Origin: Sphingobacterium corticibacterium
GTDB taxonomy: Bacteria > Bacteroidota > Bacteroidia > Sphingobacteriales > Sphingobacteriaceae
DNA length: 64,000 nucleotides
Reading direction: 5' to 3'
NCBI RefSeq assembly: GCF_004208525.1
Contig: NZ_SGIT01000001.1
Location: 558,001-622,000 of the forward strand
Shown: positions 1 to 9,514 of the stretch, in pieces
Numbering within the stretch: the stretch's first letter is position 1
Layout of the letters: each line of letters starts with the position of its first letter
The notes under the pieces: generated by a model
Databases searched by the model: none
Seen by the model: the letters and a program-made list of their open reading frames with translations, nothing else
What the model was told of the DNA's origin: nothing
Made by a program: the position numbers and the translations under genes

Positions 1-180
1 GATATGACCGACGAGGGGAGAGGATCATTGCGGGCGATTGGCTGGCAGGACGGCAATCTCTACGATTGGACAGATCAGGATTTTGAAGAAATTATGCAAT
101 CGGAGGGATTATTTGCGAGGAAGTTTAATAGTAACGACATGGAGGTAGTACATAAAATATTTAGAGAGATTTCGAAATAA
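1..180 (+). CDS. C-terminal end of a Core-2/I-branching (GT14-like) glycosyltransferase, partial
   Basis: The window opens inside a coding frame that runs in frame 1 to a TAA at 178-180, giving 59 residues. The tail contains W-x-D-x-D-F-E-E-I, then S-E-G-L-F-A-R-K-F and an acidic/hydrophobic end. The LFARKF signature followed by a short helix is how bacterial Core-2/I-branching beta-1,6-N-acetylglucosaminyltransferase-like proteins (GT14) usually finish. The catalytic part lies outside the window, so the family call rests on this short tail only. The next gene starts 4 bp downstream, which makes this an upstream member of the polysaccharide operon. Confidence 0.55.
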   Translation, partial: DMTDEGRGSLRAIGWQDGNLYDWTDQDFEEIMQSEGLFARKFNSNDMEVVHKIFREISK

Positions 181-184
181 GGCT

Positions 185-1246
185 ATGGAGGAGTTAGATA
201 AAAGGCAATCGGAGGTCATTGACACATTACGTTTTCCATTAATTATACTGGTTGTGTTTGGTCACATGCTTGGCTTTGAAAATAAGCCCGTCGCATTTGA
301 CTTATCAGTCGAAAATATTTATATCTTTTTTAGTGAACTGATCTCTCATGGATTGGCCAGGATAACAGTTCCGGCATTTTTCCTGTTTTCGGGATATTTT
401 TTCTTTCGAAAGATGAAGGAATGGACATTCTTGTTCTATTTTTCACAATTAAAGAGGAGAATATGGACATTATTAATTCCCTATCTTATTTGGAATTTTT
501 TAATGATAGCCGCTGTTTTACTGAAAAATTATGCTTTCGGTTTAGTGGGAGCAACACCAGACGAGTTCATGAGTAGCCTACAAGGAAACCATTGGTATTT
601 TCATTTTTGGGAATCACCTATCAACTTTCCACTTTGGTATCTGCGTGAATTGATATGTATGTCTTTAATCACGCCACTGTTTTACTTTCTATTTCGATAC
701 ATTAAAGTATATGGTCTGTTATTGATTTTATGCGTTTATGTTTTGGGATGGGAGGTACGATTAACTGGATTCAGCACCTGGGCACTATGGTTTTTTGGTG
801 CGGGTGCATATATAGGATTTAATAAACAGAATATCTTATATTATACTCGACCAATGAGAAACCTGATATATTGGATAGCTATTGCTTTACTCTTAAGTAT
901 AACATTCTCTGTCGATACCATATACCATGGCTATCTGAGCCGGATATTCCTAATTTTTGGAGTAATGGCCACGATTAACTTTATAGACGGGATGACACAA
1001 AAGAAAATAACAGATTTTTTTGTACGGATGTCAGGAACAGTATTTTTTGTCTATGCTATTCATGAAATCTACATTATTAACTGGTTGAAAGGAGCTTTAG
1101 AAAGATTGGCTGGAGGCAGTTGGGGAATAATGCTTGCCGGTTATTTCATCGTTCCTTTTATCTGTTTAGGAATATGTTTGGGATTGTATTACGTTTCTAA
1201 AAGGATTGCTCCGGGGTTGTTGGCTATTAGTGTGGGTGGGCGATGA
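185..1246 (+). CDS. Acyltransferase family 3 membrane protein
   Basis: A 353-residue polytopic membrane protein with about ten hydrophobic segments. Its N-terminus (R-x-x-x-I-D-x-L-R-F-P-L-I, then V-V-F-G-H-M-L in the first helix) matches the acyltransferase 3 family, in which the His after the first helix is needed for transfer. Such proteins O-acetylate or O-succinylate sugars on exopolysaccharide or O-antigen in the inner membrane. It starts 4 bp after the preceding gene, and its TGA overlaps the next ATG (ATGA), so it is translationally coupled in the operon. The acyl group and target sugar cannot be read from sequence. Confidence 0.85.
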   Translation: MEELDKRQSEVIDTLRFPLIILVVFGHMLGFENKPVAFDLSVENIYIFFSELISHGLARITVPAFFLFSGYFFFRKMKEWTFLFYFSQLKRRIWTLLIPYLIWNFLMIAAVLLKNYAFGLVGATPDEFMSSLQGNHWYFHFWESPINFPLWYLRELICMSLITPLFYFLFRYIKVYGLLLILCVYVLGWEVRLTGFSTWALWFFGAGAYIGFNKQNILYYTRPMRNLIYWIAIALLLSITFSVDTIYHGYLSRIFLIFGVMATINFIDGMTQKKITDFFVRMSGTVFFVYAIHEIYIINWLKGALERLAGGSWGIMLAGYFIVPFICLGICLGLYYVSKRIAPGLLAISVGGR

Positions 1247-2244
1247 ATACTTTACAACCCATAGTTTCGGTTATTATTCCGGTGTACAATGCGGAGGATA
1301 CACTGGATATGTGTTTGAATCTACTGCAGTCACAGACCTATAGCAATCTGGAATTGCTATTTATCAATGATTGTAGTACAGACAGTAGTCGGGAAAGTAT
1401 AGAGAATTGGGCGAGAAAATTGGAAGATAGGGAGTACGTAACAGTGAGAATAATAGACCATGAACGAAATATGGGCGTCGCTGCTGCTCGAAATACCGGA
1501 CTGGGTCATGCTACGGGGCGGTATGTCTATTATGTAGATGCCGATGACGCCATTGAACCGGATGCGATTGAGGTATTGGTAAATGCAGCCGTGGAACATG
1601 ACGCGGAGATTGTGGGGTGCAATTGGTTTTTGAGTTTCGAGAAAAATGAGCGCAAGATGAATCAACCAGCTTTCTCTACCGCTTATGAAGGGCTAATGGG
1701 GATATTAAATGGCACCATGCGGTGGAATCTTTGGCTGTTTTTGGTTGAACGATCTTTATACGAAAATAATAATATCCGTTTCACGCCCGGTTTGGATATG
1801 GGAGAGGATCTGATGGTGATGTGCAAGCTTTTTACATTCGCGAATCGGGTTACTTATGTCGATCGTACGCTGTATCATTACCGGCAGTCTAATACTGCTT
1901 CCCTCACGAAAGTTTATTCTGCTAAGCATATTAGGCAGGTAACCCAAAATGTACAGGAGATAGAACGTTTCTTGAAGGAGAGTAGTTTCGCGGATCGATT
2001 AACAAATCACATTGAATTTTTAAAATTGAACATCAAATTACCACTACTGATTTCTGATGACCAGGAACGTTATAAGCAATGGCTGGATTGGTTTCCCGAA
2101 GCAAATAATTATATCATGCAGAACAAAGCACAGCCATGGCGAACCAGAGTGTTGCAGTTATCGGCCTATAAAAAGCAGTTTTGGGCCGTACAGCTGTATT
2201 ATCGGATAATTAATCAAGTGGTATATGGTATTTTATATAAATAA
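1243..2244 (+). CDS. Family 2 glycosyltransferase (GT-A fold)
   Basis: A 333-residue cytoplasmic transferase. The N-terminal GT2 domain begins V-S-V-I-I-P-V-Y-N-A-E (residues about 8-18). It has N-D-C-S-T-D-S after the second strand, the G-V-A-A-A-R-N-T-G helix, and the metal-binding D-A-D-D (about residues 99-102). It should add one sugar to the lipid-linked repeat unit. The ATG overlaps the TGA of the acyltransferase gene. The C-terminal 100 residues are basic and amphipathic, as in many membrane-associated GT2 enzymes. Donor and linkage are unknown. Confidence 0.88.
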   Translation: MNTLQPIVSVIIPVYNAEDTLDMCLNLLQSQTYSNLELLFINDCSTDSSRESIENWARKLEDREYVTVRIIDHERNMGVAAARNTGLGHATGRYVYYVDADDAIEPDAIEVLVNAAVEHDAEIVGCNWFLSFEKNERKMNQPAFSTAYEGLMGILNGTMRWNLWLFLVERSLYENNNIRFTPGLDMGEDLMVMCKLFTFANRVTYVDRTLYHYRQSNTASLTKVYSAKHIRQVTQNVQEIERFLKESSFADRLTNHIEFLKLNIKLPLLISDDQERYKQWLDWFPEANNYIMQNKAQPWRTRVLQLSAYKKQFWAVQLYYRIINQVVYGILYK

Positions 2245-2249
2245 ATAAT

Positions 2250-3521
2250 ATGTTACGAGCATTAAGACAATTTGCAGTAGGTGCTGGGGTAAGTTTTTAT
2301 TTGTTTCCTTTTGGGCTGTTTTTCTTTCCGGCAAGCGTAAACATGAAAAACTTGATGGCGTTGTTGGGACTCTGTTTCGTCGTGTTTCATAGTATTCAAA
2401 ACAAGACCTTTCATATCTCTAGGAGTTTGTTTGGCGCGTATGCCATAGCACTTTTGTTTTCAGTGACTTGCCTGTTTGCGATTGACTATAATGGGACGAA
2501 TGATTTTAGCTATGTGACGTATATCACATCTTTTTTAATCTGGACCTGTGGTGGCTACGCCGTTTGCACCTTGATACGGTACGAACATGGAACGGTTAAT
2601 TTTAAATTGATAACGTTTTATCTGGCGGCTGTTTGTCTGGTACAATGTGTATTAGCCTTGATGATAGACCGGATACCTGCTTTTCAGTTGTTGGTCGACA
2701 CCTATATTTCGCAAGGACAGGATTTTTTACAAGATGTTAATCGGCTATACGGAATAGGTGCGTCTTTGGATCCGGCGGGAGTACGCTTCTCGGTCGTATT
2801 GATATTGATAGCGACCTTATTGGTAACACATCCTGAAGTAAAGTCCAATAAAAAACACCTGGCTTTACTGACGATTGCTTATCTCGTTATTGTTATGGCC
2901 GGCAATATGATTTCGCGGACGACCACGACCGGATTTGCGCTTTCCTTTTTTGTGTTGGTCTATTCAACCGGTATCTTTCAATTGGTTATCCGGAAAGAGT
3001 ACTTTAAATTCCATCTTATTTTCGGCAGTATTTTAATCATCACGGTGGCGGTGGCTACGTTCTTTTATCAGACCGATCCGGTTTTTCACAAGAATCTACG
3101 CTTTGGTTTTGAGGGTTTCTTTAATTGGGTGGAGACCGGGGTATGGCGTACCGGCTCGACGGATAAGCTGGATAATGAAATGTGGATATGGCCGACAGAT
3201 TTTAAATCCTGGATAATCGGTACCGGTTTATTTGGTGGTTATGTTTATGGGACGGATATCGGCTACTGCCGCTTTATCCTGTATTGTGGCGTAGTAGGAT
3301 TAGCGGTATTCTCATCCTTATTTGCCTATTGTACCTATATTTTTGCTGGGAAATACCCGCAGTATCGTTTGTTGTTTTTCCTGCTGTTGGTGTACACCTT
3401 TGTGGTGTGGATTAAAGTATCTACGGATATCTATTTTATCTATGCCATTTTTTTTGCCATGGAAAAAGAATTATTTACCTATAAATCCGTAAAGGGGGCG
3501 GAAGTAACCTTAGTTTATTAA
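2250..3521 (+). CDS. Wzy-like polysaccharide polymerase / O-antigen ligase-type membrane protein
   Basis: A 423-residue, very hydrophobic protein with roughly ten to twelve predicted membrane spans and one large hydrophilic loop around residues 270-320, the layout of Wzy polymerases and WaaL-type ligases. No short diagnostic motif is visible, so the call rests on topology, length and its place between glycosyltransferase genes in a cluster that also has Wza and Wzc. A flippase (Wzx) is not in the window and presumably lies upstream. The start is 5 bp after the GT2 stop. Confidence 0.7.
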   Translation: MLRALRQFAVGAGVSFYLFPFGLFFFPASVNMKNLMALLGLCFVVFHSIQNKTFHISRSLFGAYAIALLFSVTCLFAIDYNGTNDFSYVTYITSFLIWTCGGYAVCTLIRYEHGTVNFKLITFYLAAVCLVQCVLALMIDRIPAFQLLVDTYISQGQDFLQDVNRLYGIGASLDPAGVRFSVVLILIATLLVTHPEVKSNKKHLALLTIAYLVIVMAGNMISRTTTTGFALSFFVLVYSTGIFQLVIRKEYFKFHLIFGSILIITVAVATFFYQTDPVFHKNLRFGFEGFFNWVETGVWRTGSTDKLDNEMWIWPTDFKSWIIGTGLFGGYVYGTDIGYCRFILYCGVVGLAVFSSLFAYCTYIFAGKYPQYRLLFFLLLVYTFVVWIKVSTDIYFIYAIFFAMEKELFTYKSVKGAEVTLVY

Positions 3522-3540
3522 TCGGATGAGAGAGCAGCAG

Positions 3541-4683
3541 ATGAAAATTGTTTATTGTATCAATAATACCTGGTACGCAGGCGGCATGACAAGAGTCTTG
3601 GCAAACAAGGCGAACTACTTGGCTGCACAGGGGTATGAGGTGGTTGTGATAACTACAGACCAAGGCGGACATATTCCGCATTATCCGCTCTCCGAAAAAA
3701 TCCAGCAAATAGATTTGGGGATTAACTATCTGGGAGCAGATCGTAAAGGAACCGCCGCAAAGATTATTTATACCCTGTGTGGTCTGTGGCAGCATAAACA
3801 GAAACTTCGTAAACTGCTAAAGGAATTAAAAGCGGATACCGTGGTGTCCATGTTTACCCGGGAGATGTTCGTCTTGCCCGGAATACAAGATGGGAGCAAG
3901 AAAGTGCTGGAAATTCATACCTCACGGTATAACTGGCTGCGGTTACGGAAAAATAAAGGGATAATCGGCAAACTGCAGAACGTCCTGGATTTCTATACGG
4001 TCAAGCGCTTTGACCACTTTGTGGTGCTGACAGAGCAGGACGAAGTTTTTTGGAGAGGTATAAAGCATATTTCTGTTATACCCAACGCAAACTCGTTTGA
4101 GCCGAAAGAAAGTTCTGCTTTAGATCAGAAGACGGTACTCGCAGTAGGCAGATGTGATGAAGGAAAGAATTTTAAAGATATCATAGAAGCCTGGGCAATA
4201 ATACAACCTATACATCCGGATTGGCGGCTCAAAATTATAGGCGATGGCGAATTAAGAGGAAGCTTGAAGAAACAGACAGAGCGGCTACGATTAGATTCTT
4301 CCGTTATGCTTCAGCCATATACAAGGGATATCGTAAGTGAATATTTGAACAGTTCGGTGTTTGTTCTTTCATCTATATATGAAGGCCTGGGTATGGTCCT
4401 ATTGGAGGCACAATCCTGTGGGGTACCGTTAGTGGCCTATGATTGCCAATGTGGTCCCCGTGAAATTATTGTGGAAGGAGAAAATGGCTTTTTGGTGGAC
4501 GTTGGTGATGTGGATGCACTAGCTAATCGTATCATCCGGTTGATCGAAAATGAACCTTTGCGGGTAAAAATGGGGCAAGCAGCCAAAGAAAATTCCAAAC
4601 GGTTTTCGGAAAAGATCATTATGCAAAAATGGTTGGATTTATTCCATCAGTTGCAGAAAGGGAGGGATAACTGGTGGGGATAA
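3541..4683 (+). CDS. Family 4 glycosyltransferase, first of a tandem pair
   Basis: A GT-B-fold transferase of about 380 residues. The N-terminus M-K-I-V-Y-C-I-N-N-T plus a G-G-M acceptor-side loop, and the C-terminal E-x7-E block (Y-E-G-L-G-M-V-L-L-E), are typical of GT4 retaining enzymes. Starts are possible at 3526 and 3541. I chose 3541 because the product then aligns with the neighbouring paralogue, which begins M-G-I-K-I-V-F-C. It resembles the next gene along its whole length (ADTVVSMF vs [16 protein letters not shown] in both, G-E-N-G-F-L in both), so the pair arose by tandem duplication. Confidence 0.87.
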   Translation: MKIVYCINNTWYAGGMTRVLANKANYLAAQGYEVVVITTDQGGHIPHYPLSEKIQQIDLGINYLGADRKGTAAKIIYTLCGLWQHKQKLRKLLKELKADTVVSMFTREMFVLPGIQDGSKKVLEIHTSRYNWLRLRKNKGIIGKLQNVLDFYTVKRFDHFVVLTEQDEVFWRGIKHISVIPNANSFEPKESSALDQKTVLAVGRCDEGKNFKDIIEAWAIIQPIHPDWRLKIIGDGELRGSLKKQTERLRLDSSVMLQPYTRDIVSEYLNSSVFVLSSIYEGLGMVLLEAQSCGVPLVAYDCQCGPREIIVEGENGFLVDVGDVDALANRIIRLIENEPLRVKMGQAAKENSKRFSEKIIMQKWLDLFHQLQKGRDNWWG

Positions 4684-5810
4684 AGATTGTTTTTTGTATC
4701 GCGGGTACCTTCAATTCCGGAGGCATGGAGCGCGTCCTGGCCAATAAGGCAAATTACCTTGTGACAAAAGGATATGAGGTATGTATCGTGACCACAGACC
4801 AGAAAGCGCGCCTTCCGCATTTCGCTATGGACAGTCGGATTGTTCATTATGATTTGGATATCAATTATTTAGATCTTGTAGATAAGGGGCTTATTGGTAA
4901 GACTATCGGGTATTTTCGCAAGCAAAAAACACATTTTGACCGACTAAACACACTCTTATGTACTCTGAAAGCCGATATCGTAATCTCGATGTTTGACCAT
5001 GAGGCTAATCTGGTATGGAAAATAAAGGATGGCAGTAAGAAGATACTGGAAATTCATTTTTCGCGCTTTAAGAGACTGCAATATGGTCGGAAAGGACTTT
5101 GGAGGCTGGCCGATCGATGGCGCAATAGGCGGGATTTGCAAATCGCTAAACGATACGACCGCTTTGTGGTCTTGACGCAGGAAGACAAGGCGTACTGGGA
5201 GAATCTGTCGCACATACAGGTTATTCCAAATGCCAATAGCTTCCGCCCGGATGAAATATCTTCTGTGGGGGAAAAACGGGTAATTGCTGTGGGGCGCCTT
5301 TCGTATCAAAAAGGTTTTGATGATCTCTTGGATATCTGGGCTTCGGTATTGCCTTATTTTCCGGATTGGACGTTGGACATCTTTGGTGAGGGGGAGCTGA
5401 AAGAAATGTTGCAATCCCGGATTGACCGGCTCGGTATCGGAGAAAATACACATTTGTGTATGCCGGTGAGTCATATTCAAGAAGAATATGGAAGAAGTGC
5501 CATCTTAGTGATGACCTCTCGGTACGAGGGACTGCCTATGGCACTTTTGGAAGCACAGGCCTGTGGCTTGCCCTTGCTGGCGTATGCCTGTAAATGTGGA
5601 CCTCGGGATATCATTAACGATGGAGAAAATGGTTTTTTGATCGGTGAGGGAGATAAGACGGAGTTTGCCCGGAAAATAATGTTGCTGATGGGGGATATAA
5701 GCATGCGTCGGGCGATGGGGAAGCAGTCGCGATTACTTTCTCAAAATTTCTCGGAAGAGCGGATTATGTCCGAATGGGAGAATCTATTTAAGAACATAAT
5801 TAAAAGTTAA
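4674..5810 (+). CDS. Family 4 glycosyltransferase, second of a tandem pair
   Basis: A 378-residue GT4 enzyme paralogous to its upstream neighbour, with V-I-P-N-A-N-S-F at the interdomain hinge, [11 protein letters not shown] opening the nucleotide-sugar domain, and [10 protein letters not shown] as the E-x7-E motif. The start is a GTG that overlaps the previous gene by 10 bp. A clear Shine-Dalgarno (GGGAGGG, about 4660-4666) lies 7 nt before it, and the next in-frame ATG would remove the first strand of the fold. The overlap indicates coupled translation. Divergence after duplication probably altered acceptor or donor choice. Confidence 0.87.
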   Translation: MGIKIVFCIAGTFNSGGMERVLANKANYLVTKGYEVCIVTTDQKARLPHFAMDSRIVHYDLDINYLDLVDKGLIGKTIGYFRKQKTHFDRLNTLLCTLKADIVISMFDHEANLVWKIKDGSKKILEIHFSRFKRLQYGRKGLWRLADRWRNRRDLQIAKRYDRFVVLTQEDKAYWENLSHIQVIPNANSFRPDEISSVGEKRVIAVGRLSYQKGFDDLLDIWASVLPYFPDWTLDIFGEGELKEMLQSRIDRLGIGENTHLCMPVSHIQEEYGRSAILVMTSRYEGLPMALLEAQACGLPLLAYACKCGPRDIINDGENGFLIGEGDKTEFARKIMLLMGDISMRRAMGKQSRLLSQNFSEERIMSEWENLFKNIIKS

Positions 5811-5821
5811 CAACACAATAT

Positions 5822-6913
5822 ATGCAAATGATGAAAAGAGTTGCACTAATAACGGGGATAACCGGACAGGATGGGTCCTATTTGGCGGAATTTTTATTAG
5901 AAAAGGGCTATATGGTGCATGGTATCAAACGGCGATCTTCTTCTTTTAATACGCAGCGTATAGATCATCTCTATATGGATCCGCATGAAAGACATGTGAA
6001 TTTTAGATTGCATTATGGTGATTTAACGGACTCTATGAATATCATCCGTATTATCCAGGAGGTACAGCCGGATGAGATCTACAACTTGGGGGCCATGTCT
6101 CATGTCAAAGTATCTTTTGATTCACCGGAATATGTCGCCAATGTAGATGCGATAGGTACGCTTCGGATTTTAGAAGCCGTACGTATTTTGGGATTGGAAA
6201 AGAAAACGAGAATTTACCAGGCGTCTACTTCTGAGCTGTATGGGGGGCTGGTTGAAAACAAGAACAAAGACGGTTTTTACGATGAAAGCTCTGCTTTCTA
6301 CCCGCGTTCACCATACGGGGTCGCTAAAATTTATGGTTTTTGGATCGTCAAGAATTATCGCGAAGCGTATCAGTTATATACTTGTAACGGTATTTTATTT
6401 AACCACGAGTCGCCCCGGCGCGGTGAAACGTTTGTAACGCGCAAGATTACGATGGCGGTAGCGGCTATCGCTATGGGGCAACAACATTGTCTGTATCTCG
6501 GCAATCTTGATGCATTAAGGGATTGGGGCCATGCCAAAGATTATGTCGAGGCGATGTGGCTGATTCTGCAACAACCGCAGCCGGATGATTATGTGATCGC
6601 GACCGGTAAAGCGACTTCGGTAAGGGATTTTGTAATCATGGCTTTCGCTGAGATCGGGGTGGAGCTCGAATTCGAAGGAAGTGGCGAGCACGAAATTGGA
6701 CGTGTTAAACGCGCTATAGATGGACGATACAAATTGAATATTGGTGATATCGTTGTGAAGGTGGATCCGGAATATTATAGGCCTACAGAAGTGGATTTGT
6801 TGATAGGCGATGCAACAAAATCGAAAACGGTATTAGGTTGGGTGCCAAAATATGATTTGCCGGCATTGGTAAAGGAAATGGTGGAATCGGATCTAACATT
6901 ATTAAATAAATAA
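5822..6913 (+). CDS. gmd: GDP-mannose 4,6-dehydratase
   Basis: Converts GDP-D-mannose to GDP-4-keto-6-deoxy-D-mannose, the precursor of GDP-fucose, GDP-rhamnose and related deoxy sugars. The extended short-chain dehydrogenase fold is clear: [12 protein letters not shown] near the N-terminus for [12 protein letters not shown], the S-T-S-E-L-Y-G active-site block, Y-x3-K (Y-G-V-A-K), and [10 protein letters not shown]. The 363-residue length is normal. ATGs at 5822, 5828 and 5831 are all in frame; the last gives the usual M-K-R-V-A-L-I-T-G start. No fucose synthase or reductase lies nearby in the window, so the final deoxy sugar is unknown. Confidence 0.96.
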   Translation: MQMMKRVALITGITGQDGSYLAEFLLEKGYMVHGIKRRSSSFNTQRIDHLYMDPHERHVNFRLHYGDLTDSMNIIRIIQEVQPDEIYNLGAMSHVKVSFDSPEYVANVDAIGTLRILEAVRILGLEKKTRIYQASTSELYGGLVENKNKDGFYDESSAFYPRSPYGVAKIYGFWIVKNYREAYQLYTCNGILFNHESPRRGETFVTRKITMAVAAIAMGQQHCLYLGNLDALRDWGHAKDYVEAMWLILQQPQPDDYVIATGKATSVRDFVIMAFAEIGVELEFEGSGEHEIGRVKRAIDGRYKLNIGDIVVKVDPEYYRPTEVDLLIGDATKSKTVLGWVPKYDLPALVKEMVESDLTLLNK

Positions 6914-6929
6914 GAGGTAGCATATTTCG

Positions 6930-8063
6930 ATGGATAATACAGCTTATATGTCAACAAAAATAATCGTCGTTTCGGCCGTTAATTTGAATGTCGGCGGAAC
7001 CTTGACCATCTTGAGAGATTGCCTTCGGTATTTATCGACGCTCGCTGCAAAAAATGAATATAGGGTTGTAGCTGTCGTCTATAAAAAAGAACTGGCATAT
7101 TATCCAAATATTGAATATATCGAGACGAAATGGCCCAAAAAACGTTGGTTAAACCGTTTGTGGTATGAGTACGTAAGTATGAAAAAGATATCGAAGGATA
7201 TCGGTGCAGTATATCTTTGGTTCTCCCTACATGATACAACGCCTAACGTTATTGCTGAACGACGGGCGGTTTATTGCCATAACCCGTTTCCCTTCTATAA
7301 ATGGAAATGGCGTGACGTATTGTTGGCACCGCAATTTGTACTGTTTGCGTTGTTTTCAAAGTTTTACTATCAAAAGAATATTCATCTGAACAATCAGGTG
7401 GTCATACAGCAACAATGGATGAAAGAGGCGTTCCACCGTTTATTCCACTTATCAAAAGATAAATTGATAGTGGCTTTGCCAGATCTACCTAAATGGGATG
7501 AGTTTGCAAATGAGGAGTCCATAGTGATAGATGGGGAATATCGGTTTGTATACGCCGCATCCCCCAATAGCCATAAAAATTTTGAATGCCTATGCCAAGC
7601 GGCTGCTTTGCTGGAGAAAGAGGGCGTGACAGGGTTTAAAGTTTTGATTACCGTAGCGGGAACGGAAAACAAATATGCGCGCTGGTTATATAAAAAATGG
7701 GGAAAATCGACATCATCAATACGATGGATAGGATTTCAATCTAGAGAAAGCTTATTTAGCTATTATACACAAAGCCATTGCTTAGTTTTTCCGTCGAAAG
7801 CGGAGACGTGGGGATTGCCTATTTCAGAGTTTTCGACATTGAAGAAGCCGATGTTATTGGCAGATATGCCCTATGCGCATGAGACGGCCGCAGGAAATGA
7901 GCAGGTGGCATTTTTTAAACCGGAGGATCCGACGGTATTAGCAGATCAAATGAGGAAGTTAATTCAGCGAGATCGCTCTTTTCTCCGTGCTATACCGGCA
8001 AAAGAATATGAAAATCCTGTAACACATTCTTGGGAAGATTTATTTTCGATTTTGACGCAATGA
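6930..8063 (+). CDS. Family 4 glycosyltransferase
   Basis: A 377-residue GT4-type transferase. The N-terminal half starts I-I-V-V-S-A-V-N-L-N-V-G-G-T-L-T. The C-terminal nucleotide-sugar domain has A-S-P-N-S-H-K-N-F-E and an E-x7-E-like segment (A-E-T-W-G-L-P-I-S-E) near residue 295. Two starts are possible, 6930 and 6948. A GAGGTAG about 9 nt before 6930 favours the longer form. The stop overlaps the ATG of the next glycosyltransferase (ATGA at 8060-8063), so the two are co-translated. The acceptor is unknown. Confidence 0.83.
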   Translation: MDNTAYMSTKIIVVSAVNLNVGGTLTILRDCLRYLSTLAAKNEYRVVAVVYKKELAYYPNIEYIETKWPKKRWLNRLWYEYVSMKKISKDIGAVYLWFSLHDTTPNVIAERRAVYCHNPFPFYKWKWRDVLLAPQFVLFALFSKFYYQKNIHLNNQVVIQQQWMKEAFHRLFHLSKDKLIVALPDLPKWDEFANEESIVIDGEYRFVYAASPNSHKNFECLCQAAALLEKEGVTGFKVLITVAGTENKYARWLYKKWGKSTSSIRWIGFQSRESLFSYYTQSHCLVFPSKAETWGLPISEFSTLKKPMLLADMPYAHETAAGNEQVAFFKPEDPTVLADQMRKLIQRDRSFLRAIPAKEYENPVTHSWEDLFSILTQ

Positions 8064-9172
8064 ACATACTACAGTTAGGGAAATTTTATCCCATTCGGGG
8101 TGGCGTAGAGAAGGTAATGTACGACCTGTCGCTTGGCTTGTCGGAACGGAAGGTACGTTGTGATATGCTTTGTGCGTCAACAGAAAACTATCCCGCCGGA
8201 ACGATAGAACTGAACGATTTTGGAAGTGTAATGGTGATGCCCACAAAATGGAAACTGGCAGCAACCATGTTAGCACCGGCTATGATTACAACACTTCGCC
8301 GGATTGCGAAGTATTACGATATTATTCATATTCATCACCCTGATCCGATGGTCTCTTTGGCATTACTTCTTTCGGGCTATAAGGGAAAGGTGGTGTTACA
8401 CTGGCATTCGGATATACTGAAACAAAAGACGCTGTTGAAGCTTTATGCGCCATTGCAAAACTGGCTCATTAGCAGAGCGGATGTCATTGTCGGAACAACG
8501 CCAGTATATGTGGCCGAATCGCCATCGCTCCAAAAGGCACAGCATAAAATCGATCATATTCCGATAGGGGTGTTGCCGATAACAGCCACGTCAGAAAAGG
8601 TTGTCACGATTAGAGAACGGTATAAAGGTAAGCACCTGATTTTTTCATTAGGACGTTTGGTGGATTATAAAGGTTATGAATATTTGATTCGAGCCGCTGG
8701 TTACCTAAACAATAACTTCCAGATTGTTATCGGTGGGAAAGGGCCTTTGCAAGAATCGTTAACCGTATTGATTCAGGAACTGGGAGTGGAGGATAGGGTA
8801 ACCTTGTTGGGCTATGTGTCGGATGAAGACGTGCCGGGCTACTATGCGGCGGCCGATATATTTTGCTTGAGTTCCATCTTGAAAACGGAAGCTTTCGCGA
8901 TTGTACAGATTGAGGCGATGTCCTGTGGGACACCGATCGTATCAACACATATCGCTGGTTCGGGCGTAAGCTGGGTTAACCAGGATGGCGTGTCTGGTTT
9001 GGTGGTAGAAAAGGAAAATCCGGAAGCATTGGCGAAGGCGTTTGAAAAAATAACAACCGACCCCGTGTTGAAAAGACGATTGTCGGAAGGAAGTAGAAAG
9101 CGGTATGAAACACATTTTACACGAGATAAGATGGTGGAGAAGAGTTTGGAACTGTATAACTTATGTTTATGA
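8060..9172 (+). CDS. Family 4 glycosyltransferase
   Basis: A GT4 enzyme of 370 residues. The N-terminus M-N-I-L-Q-L-G-K-F-Y-P-I-R-G-G-V-E opens the acceptor domain. H-I-H-H-P-D-P and H-W-H-S-D-I mark the substrate cleft, and S-L-G-R-L-V-D-Y-K-G-Y plus E-A-F-A-I-V-Q-I-E-A-M (E-x7-E) mark the nucleotide-sugar domain. The ATG at 8060 overlaps the preceding stop as ATGA. A longer frame from 8030 exists, but its extra ten residues overlap the upstream gene and precede the conserved start. Mannosyl or glucosyl transfer is typical of close relatives; the substrate here is not determinable. Confidence 0.87.
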   Translation: MNILQLGKFYPIRGGVEKVMYDLSLGLSERKVRCDMLCASTENYPAGTIELNDFGSVMVMPTKWKLAATMLAPAMITTLRRIAKYYDIIHIHHPDPMVSLALLLSGYKGKVVLHWHSDILKQKTLLKLYAPLQNWLISRADVIVGTTPVYVAESPSLQKAQHKIDHIPIGVLPITATSEKVVTIRERYKGKHLIFSLGRLVDYKGYEYLIRAAGYLNNNFQIVIGGKGPLQESLTVLIQELGVEDRVTLLGYVSDEDVPGYYAAADIFCLSSILKTEAFAIVQIEAMSCGTPIVSTHIAGSGVSWVNQDGVSGLVVEKENPEALAKAFEKITTDPVLKRRLSEGSRKRYETHFTRDKMVEKSLELYNLCL

Positions 9173-9239
9173 AAAAAGCCATACGATTTGCATTACGACC
9201 ATGGCGGAGGGTTTGGAACAAGATTTTAAAAATAATAAC

Positions 9240-9512
9240 ATGATGAGATTACGGTCAGATTTAATTCTTAGACGTTTAGGTCACGAATCTATAATCGTAG
9301 AACCCGGACAGGATATGGTGGACATGTCGAAGGTGTTTACGTTCAATGATACCGCTGTTTTTATATGGGAGCGTTTACAAGGCAGGGAATTTACCTTGGA
9401 AACGGTGGTTGAAATGCTATTGGAAAACTACGAGGTAGAAGAAGATATAGCCAGGCGGGACGCACTTGCGCTGCTACAGACTTTTAAAGAACATGGTTTA
9501 CTGATGGAATAG
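9240..9512 (+). CDS. PqqD-like peptide-recognition protein
   Basis: A 90-residue protein with a PqqD-like (RiPP recognition element) layout: a short N-terminal beta part, F-N-D-T-A-V-F-I-W-E-R-L, an acidic helix with V-V-E-M-L-L-E-N-Y-E-V-E-E-D, and a final helix ending L-K-E-H-G-L-L. The frame is open from 9105, but the first 45 codons overlap the previous gene and lack family features; ATGs at 9240 and 9243 give the normal size. In polysaccharide loci this family often sits with a nucleotidyltransferase-like gene and an HPr-kinase-like gene, as here; its role in that setting is not established. No precursor peptide gene was recognised nearby. Confidence 0.72.
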   Translation: MMRLRSDLILRRLGHESIIVEPGQDMVDMSKVFTFNDTAVFIWERLQGREFTLETVVEMLLENYEVEEDIARRDALALLQTFKEHGLLME

Positions 9513-9514
9513 CG

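Noticed and set aside
4956..5480. 174-codon minus-strand frame inside the second tandem GT4 gene
   Set aside because: It lies wholly opposite a well-supported glycosyltransferase and resembles no known family.
9105..9239. N-terminal extension of the PqqD-like protein
   Set aside because: It overlaps the preceding glycosyltransferase gene and carries no PqqD features.
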